Positions 1-10,555 of a stretch of 64,000 bases of DNA are shown here, one piece after another (position 1 is the first letter of the stretch; the number at the start of each line of letters is the position of its first letter). Below the pieces are notes generated by a model, which did no database searches, had not been told where the DNA came from, and saw only the letters and a list, made by a program, of their open reading frames with translations. The translations under genes were made by a program, and so were the position numbers. The DNA comes from Rhododendron vialii (Eukaryota; Streptophyta; Magnoliopsida; Ericales; Ericaceae): positions 11,835,501-11,899,500 of the forward strand of contig NC_080559.1 of assembly GCF_030253575.1 (NCBI RefSeq), given 5' to 3'.

Positions 1-1676
1 TTTTTGCCTTGAAGATTTAGCGGCATTACTTATATGGAGTATCATGTGAGATTTTTACCGATCATAAGAGCTTGAAGTATATCTCTACACAGAAGGAGCT
101 GAATTTGAGACAATGACGTTGGTTGGAGTTGCTTAAAGACTACGACATTGCCATTCAGTATCATCCAGGAAAAGCCAACGTAGTTGCAGATGCCTTGAGC
201 CGTAAGACAACAGGAGCCCTAAACTATGTTATCACAAGGCAACCACTTTTATTGGAAGAAATGGATCGAATGGGTCTCGAAATGGTAATTCAAGGATCCA
301 ATGCCATTTGTACGACTATCATTGCCCGGCCGGCAATATTGGAGGAAATAAAATTAAAGCAGAAAGACGATCCAAAGTTGCAGAAAATCCGCGAACAACT
401 TGAAACAGCACCGCATCCTGACTTCGAGATAGTAAACAATATGCTGAAATTTCGAAGTCGAATATGTGTTCCTAATGTTTCAGATATCAAGCAGCGGATT
501 TTGGAAGAAAGTCATAACTCCAAGCTTTCCATCCATCCAGGAGGCATGAAGATGTATCAGGATTTAAAGAAAGTCTTTTGATGGATGGGCATGAAGAGAG
601 ACGTTGCTGACTTTGTAAGTCGGTGCCTTTTGTGTATGGATTTTGTAGTTGGTTTGCCCCGCTCACAAAAAGGTAATAATTCAATCTGGGTGATCGTGGA
701 TCGACTTACTAAGACAGCACACTTCCTACCAGTACGGACAACTCATTGGATGGATAAGTTGGCTACTCTTTATGTTCGGGAGATTGTTCGATTGCATGGA
801 GTACCAGTCACTATAATTTCAGATCGAGACCCAAGATTTGTATCCAAATTTTGGAAAAGTTTTCAAAATGCCTTAGGCACAGAGTTACGATTCAGTACAG
901 CATTCCACCCGCAAACTGACGGGCAATCCGAGCGGACAATTCAAGTTTTGGAAGATCTATTGTGTGCTTGCGTGATGGACTACCAAGGGAGTTGGGAGGA
1001 GCATTTACCATTAGCGGAGTTCACCTACAATAATAGTTATCAAGCAAGCATTGGTATGGCTCCTTATGAAGCTTTATATGGCAAGCAATGTAGATTCCCA
1101 GCTTATTGGACAGAGGTAGGAGAAACACAGTTATCTAGTCCCGATATCATCCAGAAGACGACGGAAAAGATTAAACTCATTCGAGAAAGATTAGAAGTTG
1201 CACAAAGTCGTCAGAAAAATTACGCGGATGCCGGAAAAAGAGAGGTGGAATATCAAGAAAGAGATTGGGTGTTTTTAAAAAATTCACCCATGAAAGGGGT
1301 ATTACGCTTCAGAAAGAAAGGAAAATTAAACCCCAAATACGTTGGACCATTTGAGATCCTAGAAAAGGTAGGACCGGTAGCTTACCGATTGGCCTTGACT
1401 CCTGAGCTCGCCAACATCCATGACGTTTTCCATGTATCAATGCTAAAACCCTATGTGTCAGACCCAGCGCATGTATTAGCCTTGCCGCCAATAAAACTAA
1501 AGCAGGACCTCACTTATGAAGAGCGACCAGTTAGGATCATGGATCGTCAAGAAAAACAACTAAGAAATAAAATAATCCCACTTGTTAAAGTCTGGTGGGA
1601 TAACCATTCCGGTGGAGAAGCCACATGGGAAAAAGAGGATGACATGAGAACACGATTCCCAGAGCTTTTTGAATAA
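1..1676 (+). pseudogene. Ty3/gypsy pol remnant: RNase H end, integrase, chromodomain
   Basis: A single reading frame runs from the left edge to the stop at 1674-1676, broken by three in-frame stops: TAG at 18-20, TGA at 114-116 and TGA at 579-581. Visible parts are the RNase H end (TDHKSLKY at about 60-83; VVADALSRK at about 180-207), the integrase HHCC zinc finger (two His at 510-535, CLLC at 625-636), the catalytic DDE core (MDF near 637, SDRD near 820-831, E of QSERTIQ near 925) and the chromodomain-like tail (NKIIPLVKVWW to EATWEKEDDM). About 28 codons expected between the zinc finger and the first catalytic Asp are missing in frame. Each stop is one transition away from the expected family codon. 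Function is lost; transposition would need trans help. Confidence 0.92.
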
Positions 1677-1749
1677 AGTATGATCGCACTACGTTCAACT
1701 CCTAAGTTTCACCAAGTTTGGACGACCAAACTTCTTAAGGTGGGGAGGA

Positions 1750-2518
1750 TGTAACACCCCGACTTTTAAAAATACAGATAAGATGATAAAAAGGTTAAAA
1801 ATAAAATAGTAAGGAGTTAACATTTAGCGAATTATTTACCGTTAAGATTTAGGAAATAAATATGACTTGAAGCTTATTAAAATTTTTATGTTGTCCCAAA
1901 TGACGTATTTCGTCGTCAAATTTGTGGCACGAGTCGACCGCGAGATGTAACGTTGTGAGGTTTGAGAAGAAGAATCCGGAGAAAGAATATTCTAGGTATC
2001 CCTAGATTTTATCATAAAAGAATATCCTTAGAATTATTCTATATAAGGTTAATTAAGAAAATAATATGCTTGGTTTATACCCTAACCTAAGTAGTATAAA
2101 TAGCTAACACCCCTTCCACATCAACACACACATTACACCACACACTCCACGAAGTAAAGAGAGAAAAGAAAGAAGAGAGAGAAAAGAGGAGGAAGGAAGA
2201 GGAAAGGAATTAGGTGCGAGTAATTCGAAGTAGTTGACCATAAGTCAAGTTAGACAGAACGAAAGGTAATCAGGATTAGAAGAGCAGACCGAGTAACAAT
2301 GTTATTAAGTTTATGTTATGTAATGAATAAGAGAAGAGTGTAGCCTATGTTAATCTTAGCATAATGAATAAATGGCGATTGTTGATTATTAGAGAAGGCT
2401 TCCATAAATGTTATGGTTATTCCTTTTAAAAAAAAATAAAGAGTCAATAGAGGCCTTTGGTGAGACCGACTCACTGGCCGGTCACGATATTCAAATCCGC
2501 TGGATTTGGGTCGTGACA
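1750..2518 (+). repeat. 3' LTR of the Ty3/gypsy element
   Basis: The LTR starts with TGTAACACCCC directly after the purine tract (ggtggggagga) and ends with GGGTCGTGACA, the usual TG...CA borders of this plant family; length is 769 bp. A TATA-like tataaa lies at 2095-2100, a plausible U3 promoter. The base after the LTR begins ataat, a possible target-site copy that cannot be paired because the 5' end is off the window. Confidence 0.88.
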
Positions 2519-2550
2519 ATAATATTTGTACCCTAATCAAATATATGCGA

Positions 2551-3412
2551 ACAATATCAAAAATTAAATAATGCTACCCACAAATGTTATAACAACAACA
2601 TAAATTGGCATTATAACAATATCAAAAATTAAATAATGCTACCCACAAATGTTATAACAACAGCATAAATTGGCATTATCTTACCACAATGGGTCGTATC
2701 AAAAATTAAATAATGCTACCCACAAATGTTCAGTTAACGATAGTTATAATTGGCAAAATATCATATCATAATTAAATAATAACCACAATTGTTATAATAA
2801 AATTATAAAGTAGCATTACCTTACCACAACCTGTCGTATTTTTTTTGTATGATGATATACTCCATAACAAAATGAAAATATGTCGTTAGCGAGCATATTT
2901 CTAGAATGATTGATCAAAACTATTAAAATATCAAGTTCTACGATATTCAGTATTGTCACCAACAAGCATAACAAAACCAATGATTTTGATCGTTATTATT
3001 GTGTCGCGGTCACAAATCTACCTTACATTCAGCTACAATAGATAAATTAGTTTCATATAAAGTATATTGAATGTACAAATTCTAAGTGTTTTTTTAAGGA
3101 AAAATTCTAAATATTGTTATTGAGTATATTTATAAAATGATCGATCAGAACCGTTAGAATGTGAAGTCCTACAATACTCAACATTGTCACCAAAATTAGA
3201 AATCATGGGATATGGACAAATATGTAACCAAACGATATTTAACGTGTCCGAATGCATTAAAGTTTATCGTTAATTGTGGTACGACATATTTTAGTCTTGC
3301 TACAAAATATTTGGATTAACTTCTTTTGATACGACACATTGTGGTAAGCAAATACCAATTTTTTGTGTCGTCACAAAAGTTATGGTTATGTTATATAATT
3401 TGTGGTCATTTT
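2551..3412. mobile_element. Non-autonomous DNA transposon with inverted arms and a multiplied left arm
   Basis: The left side carries ttaccacaatgggtcgtatc (2681-2700) and the right side its inverse (about 3327-3348), with further inverse similarity outward (accacaaat plus ataac blocks). The left arm is multiplied: two 65-bp tandem copies at 2551-2615 and 2616-2680 and a third partial copy at 2697-2730. An internal direct repeat of about 80 bp occurs at 2882-2966 and 3114-3196. No transposase is encoded. It starts about 30 bp after the gypsy LTR. The superfamily cannot be assigned because the termini are blurred. Confidence 0.6.
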
Positions 3413-4531
3413 TTGGAGAGGGAGAGGGAGAGTGAGGGAGGAGAGAACAACTGGTTACCTACTCAGCCCTTTTTTCATTTTATTAATTGATTTAATAAAT
3501 ATGTGGTTCGGATCATTCACTTTTAAATCCGAGAGTTTAAAATCATGGTGTGTATAGTACACCCCTTAATAAGGGGTGTGTACCATAGGACTTCCCCAGC
3601 AATAATTGTAAATTTGTAATGCACAATCGGTATTAATTTTGATGTTTGTTGTTGTCTCATAATTGACCACCATGCACTCTCAATGGTCGTGTTATTTCAA
3701 ACTTGAAATCGCGAATCCACTCCCACTAACATAACCCCTATTTTCGGCTTTATTAGTCTATTCTGCGGTCCAAAATCTTTTTTCCCATCCTTCATGTCAA
3801 CTTTTTCTCCGCATATTTTCACCTTTTCAATCAATTTATGCATATGTAATGAGTGTTGTTGACAGGAAAAGTTGATGAGGTTGACTTTTAGGAGCTTAAT
3901 TGTGGGTGTTGTAGCGGCTATCGATAGAGAAATTAGGCCAATTTTGGTGCCAGATTAAAATTGAGGGAGACAACAGAGTTGATTTGATTCCCAAGGAGCT
4001 AAGTGTTGAATGGTTATAATGGTGACAGCAATACTAGCCAATGCTTGAGATCGAATATTATAATCTTGAGTGTTATAAAGTGGTGCGAATAAGAGAAAAG
4101 AAAATCTGATTAAAAGAAAAAGTAAGAGAAAAAAGAGTGAAATTTAAAGGCAAAGTTTCCAATTGCCCCTATCTATGAGCTGATGGCATGGTTTTATTCT
4201 TGGCCATTTATATGCTCATGAAAATCATGGAAACAGTGAACCCAACAGCTATAGGAGTAGCAACTTCTTAAAAAAAAGTAATTGATTTGGCAATACACAC
4301 TTCGATATTTGTCTTTTATTTAATATCACTTAATGAAAGATAAATATTGAAGTGTGGTTATAAAAAAATTAAAAAATAAATATTAAAGTGTGATTATTAA
4401 AAAATTGAATGCCGAAATCATTAAAAAAAAAAATACAAATCATCTTAGCGGGGCCCTACCCAATACCATACTATTTGGGCCCACAGCCCACCTTTAAACT
4501 AACACGGTAACACCCCTACCCAAAAACCCAA
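3413..4531. other. Intergenic stretch upstream of VIP3
   Basis: AT-rich non-coding DNA. A GA-rich tract lies at about 3416-3447. A compact hairpin occurs near 3545-3590, where acaccccttaataaggggtgt is nearly a perfect inverted repeat. No supported gene. The distal VIP3 promoter presumably lies at the right end. Confidence 0.5.
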
Positions 4532-4847
4532 CAGGAATGCTACGTACACAATACGATCCACAACACCATCCACTACACGCTCCAAAACGACGTCGTTTTG
4601 AGGCGCCCTTAAAAAAAAAAAAAAAATTCTGAAATCTCAAAATCAAATTGTGTTCCCCGTTTCCCCCAATTCCCAAAGGCCAAACCCATCGTTCTACAGA
4701 AGGGAGAGAGAGAGAACTGGGAATCACCATAGTCAACCACCGCCACCGCCACCGCCACCCGCCACCGAACCCTCCTTATCCACCTCTGGCGACACCACTC
4801 CTGGCAAGAGAGAGGACCAGACTAATTCGAAATCGTCGGGTTTTCAG
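4532..4847 (+). repeat. VIP3 5' flank/leader block, copy 1 of an inverted duplication
   Basis: This block runs from caggaatg at 4532 to cgggtttt at 4847 and reappears inverted at 12702-13030 with only scattered differences. It contains the 18-bp palindrome CAAAACGACGTCGTTTTG (about 4576-4593), a poly(A) stretch, a CCACCGCCA-rich tract and a segment open in the same frame in both copies (includes [20 protein letters not shown]). It sits upstream of the VIP3 start codon, so it probably includes promoter and transcribed leader. The origin of the peptide-like segment is unknown. Confidence 0.8.
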
Positions 4848-4960
4848 GACTCACGACCACCAGTGCGTACCAAGCTCTCTCTCTCTCTCTCATAATGCTC
4901 GCTCTCTATCTCTCTCATGCCGGAATGGAGATTTTTTGAAAAAAATTACAGGAACAAAAC

Positions 4961-5003
<43 letters not shown>

Positions 5004-5043
5004 TCTCGCTCTTTACAGGGTTTTGCCACTCGCACCGCACCCA

Positions 5044-8000
5044 ATGAAGCTCGCCGGGCTAAAATCGGTCGAAAACGCCCACGACGACTCAGTATGGGCA
5101 GCGACGTGGGTCCCAGCCACCGACGAGCGGCCGCCGCTCCTACTGACGGGGTCGCTGGACGAGACGGTGAGGCTGTGGAGCTCCGACGAGCTCACCTGCG
5201 TCGCCACCAACACCGGGCACTGCCTCGGGGTCGTCTCCGTCGCCGCCCATCCATCCGGCGTCATCGCCGCCTCCGCCTCCCTCGACAGCTTCGTGCGCGT
5301 CTTCGACGTCGACCACAACAACACCATCGCCACGCTCGAGGCCCCGCCCTCTGAAGTCTGGCAAATGCAGTTCGACCCCAAGGTAATTCAATGCCTAAAC
5401 ACGAGTATATGTTTGCAAACCTAGATGTATAACAGTTTCGTTGTTGATAAGTGAAGTAAACCGTGCCAGCTTAGGCGCGCCTCAACTAATCTAATCGTGG
5501 AGACAATCCTACTGTCCACTAGCGGACCTCGACTAATCCTGGGGACAATCCTACCATCAACTTGCTGGGAACCAATTAAATCGGGACAAAGTCCCTATGG
5601 TCCAAATGAGTTGATGGCACCGGGAGGTTTTGAACCTGGAGCAAACCCTAGGTCCCTGGGAGGGGTGAGAAACATGCCAAGCAAGTGATTGGTCAAGCTT
5701 GGTTTAGAAACTTGACAAGCTTCAAAAAATATGTTCAAGCTTAGCTTGTTAATGAGATTAGCTCCGGTGGCAATCTCTAGGAGTTTGAATTTTTTAGATA
5801 TCATAAGTGAACGAGCCAAGTAGTAGCTTGTTCAACTTGGTTTGAAACCTTCATGTTCAAGTGTGCTTTTGTTTGGTAAGTACCTTCATGTTCAAGCTTG
5901 GTCTCTTTAGGTAATAAATTTGATCTTGAACAAACTTTTTGCAAGAGAACGCGAGCTCGAATTCAAGTAGCTTGATTCGTTTAGCAGTCCTTGTCCCAGG
6001 CCAACCCCTTGGGATTTACTTGTAGAGAAATTTAGCATCTGCATGACTGTATCTATTGAAGTTTTGGTTACATTCTTAATTTGGATTGTCCTTTGGTTTT
6101 ATCTTTTTAGATGTGATGACTTGGAATTTTGAAAGATCATCTCTTGTGTTTGGTTGATGGGAAAATGGTGTTGGTATTTTGATATCAACAGTTGGATCAC
6201 TGATTTACCAATTCACCCTGGGGGTGTGCTTTATTACTTGAATATTTACATTTTCTAGATCTTATTGCCAAAAAGTTTGCAAACTTGTGTGCATCGAACA
6301 TTTTTATGGAGGAATATTGGTGCTGCAAGACCTCCGATTCAAGGTAACTAGGTTTTGACCTAGCTGGACATTGAATTGTGAGTAAGTGAACTGTGAAGAC
6401 GGTAGTATGCCATGTAAATGTTGGTAGAGGAACATGAATTGTGCGCTAAAGAACAGTTATGACAGATATTTCGTGTAAACCTTGGTTGAGGAAGATCTTC
6501 TGCTTTGTTAATCTTGTACAAATTCAGGGTTCTTCCTCCTCCTCCCGATATGGGACACTTGTGCCTGAACATCTGATATTGGACGCTTGTGCCTGAACAT
6601 AAGTTAGGCCTGTGATACTAATTAATTTGCTTCCATGAGTTCAATTTCTTTCTAGAGGTCACGAGTATTGTATTTGTCAGGTTTTCATGCCCTGTGTTAT
6701 TAGGCATCGCAATTTGTAGGTGAACACAGTGACCAAATTCTTGTTCTTGTTGTTGTGCTTTATGGAAAGAGGACTAATTGCATTGCGTCAGACTCTCATG
6801 TGTATGGGGATATAGGAAGATTAGAAAGACATGCTGGCTGCTCAAGAGTGAGTTACATAAGATGTTTGAACATGCCACATGCAATCACTAAGCCCTTTGT
6901 GAACCTAATTATTTCCATGTTTCTACCCCCTTCCTCTCGCTACCAGCAGCCAAACTCCAGCTTCATTTCTTGCAAAAAATCACAGCAAGCTCTAAAAAAG
7001 AAGATTCATCTCTGTTTTGTTGTCGTGTATGCTCGCATTCTTTCATCATTTTTCTCCATAGTCATGTGCACAGCAGCCCGAGTGTGGTACTAGGACATAC
7101 GTCTCAGTGATTTAAATACGCGAGGCAACAAAGCCCTCGTAGGGGCGAGGCGAGGCGAGCTCCTCATTGAAGCAAGGCAAGCGTTTAAAAAAAAAGTAAT
7201 ATAAACTACATAAATGACCAATATTCACTTCTACCATCAAAACAAGAACAAACATCACCATATTGCATAATAACCAACATTCCAACATACTAAATATTAG
7301 TAAAATATGCTCATAAAATGTAACAAACTAACAATCCAGAATTCCAGATATTCCAAACAAGACATCATCGGTCATCCTTTCATCACTCATCACCAATATC
7401 TTCATCTTCTTCATCATCATTTGACTGATATCTATCCACATCTTCCTCTTCTCCTTTATCTGAAACAATGTCATCAAATTCTTCTTCTTCCCAATCATCT
7501 ATACAAAAACTTGATGCTTTTGAACGCTTCTTTGAAGTTGTTGGTTTATGAGTTGACCAAGTTACTTTGCTAGGTTGTTCAACCCCACTAGCCTCCGTAA
7601 CAACATTCCAATCCAAATCTTCACCGTCAAATACAAGCTCATCCTCCAATTTCCCAATCAACCATTCATTGCTCTCATCAATGTTCTTCAAGGAAATCGG
7701 GTCAAATTTGCCACGGTTCATATATCGACGCCTCAATGCTCTATTGTACTTAACAAACACCAAGTCGTTGAGGCGCTTTTGATCTAGCTTATTTCTTTTT
7801 TGGTGTGAAGCTGCAAAATAAAGTTAAAAGGGATTTAAGTTAATATCACACAATTCACACCTTCAAAACGATTAAAAATCCCTTAATGTAATACTCACAT
7901 GTTCGAACACACTCCAATTTCTCTCGCATCCGGATGAACTGCAAGTAAGGCTAAGGATCTCGATGGCAAATTTTTGCAATTCAGGAGTTTCACGACCAAA

Positions 8001-9710
8001 TAACTTACACCACTCAACTGCACATTGCCAATTAGTTATATTGTCGCAAAGGATAAAGAATAAAGATGTAGTATATAAGGCTTTTAAGCACAAAGAGTAA
8101 AAAATTGTGATCACCTGGTGACCTTGTAGTTCTTTGCCTAATTGCATCTCCTTTTTGAAGATTCCCTCCTCCTCCTCCTCATATAATGCTATTAGATGAA
8201 GAATTTCATCTTGCATCCTCTCAGTTGGTACCAGCCTTTCAATACAATCCACCAAACCCTTCCATACCTCTTTATCAGCTTTCATCCTTGCACCATCCTT
8301 GTAAAAAAATGCAGGGTTCAAATAGTAGCCTGCTGAATGCAAAGGTTGATGCAATTGCACTTCCCACCTCGCATCAATGATTTCAAACACAGTTTTATAC
8401 TTGTCTTCATCTCCGCCAAATGTATTTATAATAGTTTCTTTGGCCCTATCCATGGCTTCGTAGATGTATCCCTTTGCAGGTTTTTCTTCACCATCAACCA
8501 AACGAAGTACTTTAACAAGAGGACATGCAAATTTTAAGGCCAGCAAGACATTGTTCCAAAATGATGGCGACAACATTATTTCTGCTACCTTTTTACCATC
8601 CGCCTCCTTTGCCCACTTGTTTTTACTCCAAGCCTCTGATGTGAACATCTTTCTTAGGTTATTCTTTTGTTGATGAACCATTTGTAAAGTTAAACAAGCT
8701 GTTGCAAAACGAGTCTTTGCTGGCTTAATCAACTCGTTTCTTTGGGTAAAGTATCTCATCATGTTCAACAATGTCGGACGGTTATAGATATAACCGTGTA
8801 CCTTGATCACCCTTTCCCATGTCCTCTTCAAATATGGCAACTTGAAAATGTCTTCTAACATTAAATCCAAACAATGCTCTTGAGACTTTGAAGCCTCCAT
8901 AATCTAGTTTGCCCTTTGAACTTTGAAGCCTCCATAATCTGTCTTTGTTTGTTTGCTTCCTTATAATATATTTGGCCGCCAAATCATTGGCTTAGCATGA
9001 ATGGTTAGAGTTGATCAAGATTTTCACTTGCATAAAAATAGTTGTTCTTTTGACAGCTTACCCACAATGTTTTATGTTTACAGGGAACCACTCTAGCGGT
9101 AGCTGGTGGTGGCAGTGCATCCGTCAAACTGTGGGACACAGCCGAATGGAAGCTGATTGCCTCCTTATCCATCCCTCGCCCGGAAGGGTTAAAGCCCTCT
9201 GACAAAAGCGGGAACAAGAAGTTTGTCCTCTCAGTCGCGTGGAGTCCAGATGGAAAACAACTTGCTTGTGGCTCAATGGATGGCACCATCTCTATCTTCG
9301 ACGTTCCTCGCGCCAAATTCCTCCACCATTTAGAAGGCCACTTCATGCCTGTCCGTTCTCTTGTGTACTCGCCTGTCGATGCGCGAGTCCTCTTTTCGGG
9401 CTCCGACGATGCCCACGTTCACATGTACGATGCAGAGGGAAAGAGCTTGATTAATGCTATGTCGGGTCACGCTAGCTGGGTCTTGAGCGTTGATGTGAGT
9501 CCAGATGGGGCAGCGATTGCAACAGGCTCAAGCGACAAGACAGTGAAGCTGTGGGATCTTAAAATGAGAACAGCTTCGCAGTCGCTGACCAACCATACGG
9601 ATCAGGTCTGGGCGGTGGCGTTTCGGCCGCCCAGCGGGACTGGCGTGCGGGCCGGGCGACTCGCTAGCGTGTCGGATGATAAGAGCATATCGTTGTCTGA
9701 TTACTCTTGA
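5044..9710 (+). CDS. VIP3: VIP3/SKI8 WD40-repeat protein (Paf1 and Ski complex subunit)
   Basis: Two coding exons, 5044-5382 and 9084-9710, encode 321 residues, the length I recall for Arabidopsis VIP3. The splice sites are aag|gtaatt and ttacag|ggaacc, phase 0. The start MKLAGLKSVENAHDDSVWAA and the end DDKSISLSDYS match VIP3. WD repeats with GH and WD-type ends are visible: LDETVRLW and DSFVRVFD in exon 1; ASVKLWD, DGTISIFD, DAHVHMYD and DKTVKLWD in exon 2. The seven-blade propeller acts as a scaffold: in the nucleus with the Paf1 transcription elongation complex and in the cytoplasm as SKI8 with the RNA-exosome cofactor Ski complex (family knowledge). The 3.7-kb intron holds a SINE and an antisense hAT. 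A CT repeat (4966-5000) lies in the leader. Exon 1 is GC-rich. No coding defect seen. Confidence 0.96.
5460..5700 (-). mobile_element. SINE-like retroelement in the VIP3 intron
   Basis: On the minus strand the region carries a pol III box-B-like ggttcaaaacc (plus-strand 5626-5636) and ends in a segment (gattagtcgaggt-like, then ggcgcgcctaagctggca) that resembles the 3' part of a widespread plant SINE. The motif taggattgtc appears twice (near 5505 and 5544), suggesting an internal duplication. Box A is not clear, so assignment is moderate. Confidence 0.5.
5701..7104 (+). other. VIP3 intron, non-transposase part
   Basis: AT-rich intron sequence with no supported coding region. The stretch around 5800-5850 (cgagccaagtagtagcttgt) has a related copy near 34016-34055, so both probably derive from one dispersed repeat family. 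A short imperfect duplication (cttgtgcctgaacat) lies at 6558-6600. Confidence 0.5.
7105..8925 (-). mobile_element. 5'-truncated hAT DNA transposon, antisense in the VIP3 intron
   Basis: A hAT element lies opposite to VIP3. Its 3' terminus appears to be the inverted-repeat-like cagtgatttaaatacgcgag at 7105, followed by the GCGAGGC-rich subterminal sequence common in plant hATs. The other end breaks near 8925, where a 34-bp duplication (cctccataatct...) begins, and the N-terminal half of the transposase is absent. No matching second terminus or 8-bp duplication was found, so it is a truncated relic. Confidence 0.72.
7383..8900 (-). pseudogene. hAT transposase, C-terminal half with a frameshift
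   Basis: The minus-strand frame from 8900 encodes the middle and C-terminal hAT transposase: CLDLMLEDIFKLP, KPAKTRFATACLTLQ, then the dimerisation core with LTCSSSGCERNWSVFEH. A probable intron occupies about 8018-8122. A second intron fits cat|gtgagt (donor 7897-7898) and gcag|ctt (acceptor 7811-7812). After it, the downstream segment (RLNDLVFVKYNRALRRRY to an acidic tail ending at 7383) is one base out of frame, explained by a six-T run at 7796-7801 where seven would be expected. The BED zinc finger and first catalytic Asp region are missing, so it is non-functional. Confidence 0.85.
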
Positions 9711-10555
9711 TTGATGTAATCTGTCTTGTTTAGGATGATGTTGAAGATTCTGCTTTCATTTCGGAATTGGTTCTCGTTTTTTTCTCAGCATTTACTGATA
9801 ATGTATCAAGGAAAATTGTTCGGTTCCGAATTGATTTTATCTCGTGCTTATCTTTCTGTAGTAGTGTTTTGTGTCATGTATCATGAGATTCTGTTAATGT
9901 AATCTGGAAAAAAAATATGAACAGTTGAGTTATCTTGGATTTGTCTACTCTATTTGATAGTTCTATGATATCTAATTTATTTTGTGCTTCGGGAGCAATG
10001 CTCTTGAGACCTTTTGTGAGAGGGAGGAGCATTCCTCTGCTTATGGAATAATACAGTAATCTCTAGAGTACGAGGGGCATAAACGGTACAGAAAAGCTGC
10101 GTGCACAGCATGCTATGCACAGCAGCTGTGCACAGAGCCCATTTTCTCCCGCCCCTAAATTCTGAAGTGATTTTGGGTGTTTTGTTAACACCTCTAACGA
10201 TATCGAACGAAGCTCATTTTTTACAGGGACCTTAAACGATATATTTTGAACAAAATGAGCGGCTCCGATCATCTTTGTGCGACCCGAGGCAGGAGAAAAT
10301 GGGCTCTGTGCACAGCACGTAGCACAGCTCTAAACGGTAAGATCATCTTTGTGCTTTGAGAATTAGTCCGTATGTTGTCTATCATTATTGCACCAAGTGC
10401 ATCAGTGATTCTTATTGATCTTGACGTAAAATGGTATTAAAATCTCTAGAACTTTGTAATGGCTGATATGCTAGCAAAGGATTTGGTTATACTGTTGAAT
10501 TGGTGAATGCGATCATTTGTATTCTTACATGTCAATTGTGTTTGTTTGTTTGCAG
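9711..10555 (+). other. VIP3 3' flank and gap before the myosin fragment
   Basis: The first 300 bases are T-rich and probably include the VIP3 3' UTR. Apart from the MITE at 10089-10330 nothing is encoded. The sequence before 10556 is intron-like, with a T-rich run ending tttgcag. No ATG-bearing first exon for the myosin fragment could be identified. Confidence 0.5.
10089..10330. mobile_element. Mutator-like MITE with 9-bp target duplication
   Basis: The 242-bp element is flanked by perfect 9-bp direct repeats taaacggta (10080-10088 and 10331-10339). Its ends are inverted: tgtgcacagagcccatttt on the left (about 10127-10145) has its reverse complement at about 10296-10314. A 9-bp duplication is the Mutator hallmark. 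It encodes no protein. The sequence just inside each end (gtgcacagcatgc, cagcacgtagcac) is rich in GCAC motifs. Confidence 0.85.

Larger units (their letters stand above)
1..2518 (+). mobile_element. Ty3/gypsy LTR retrotransposon, chromovirus type (3' part)
   Basis: This is the 3' half of a Ty3/gypsy element, entering from the left edge. Order seen: end of RNase H, integrase, C-terminal chromodomain-like segment, a purine-rich tract just before 1750, then one LTR. The pol order with integrase last and a chromodomain tail is typical of chromoviruses of the Tekay/Del kind. The coding part has in-frame stops and an internal deletion, so this copy is dead. The 5' LTR, gag, protease and most of reverse transcriptase lie outside the window, so the 5-bp target duplication cannot be checked. 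Confidence 0.93.

Noticed and set aside
1309..1491. Antisense frame in integrase
   Set aside because: It lies opposite well-conserved pol sequence and has no features of its own.
4966..5000. CRISPR-like or other array in the CT/GA repeats (also 11754-11826, 57789-57842, 62013-62049)
   Set aside because: These are simple dinucleotide microsatellites without spacers, in a plant genome.
4650..5391. Several overlapping open frames on both strands across VIP3 exon 1
   Set aside because: They are alternate frames of GC-rich VIP3 exon 1 and the CT-repeat leader; only the VIP3 frame has family motifs and a splice-consistent end.
6755..7093. Open frame of 112 codons in the VIP3 intron
   Set aside because: No family features and no splice context; composition is that of intron DNA.
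8018..8122. In-frame extra segment unique to this hAT transposase
   Set aside because: It has GT-AG ends, a length divisible by three and no counterpart in relatives, so it is better read as an intron.
7383..8900. Host gene encoding an acidic nuclear protein
   Set aside because: The acidic tail and the CERNW core belong to one hAT transposase with a frameshift; it is a transposon relic.
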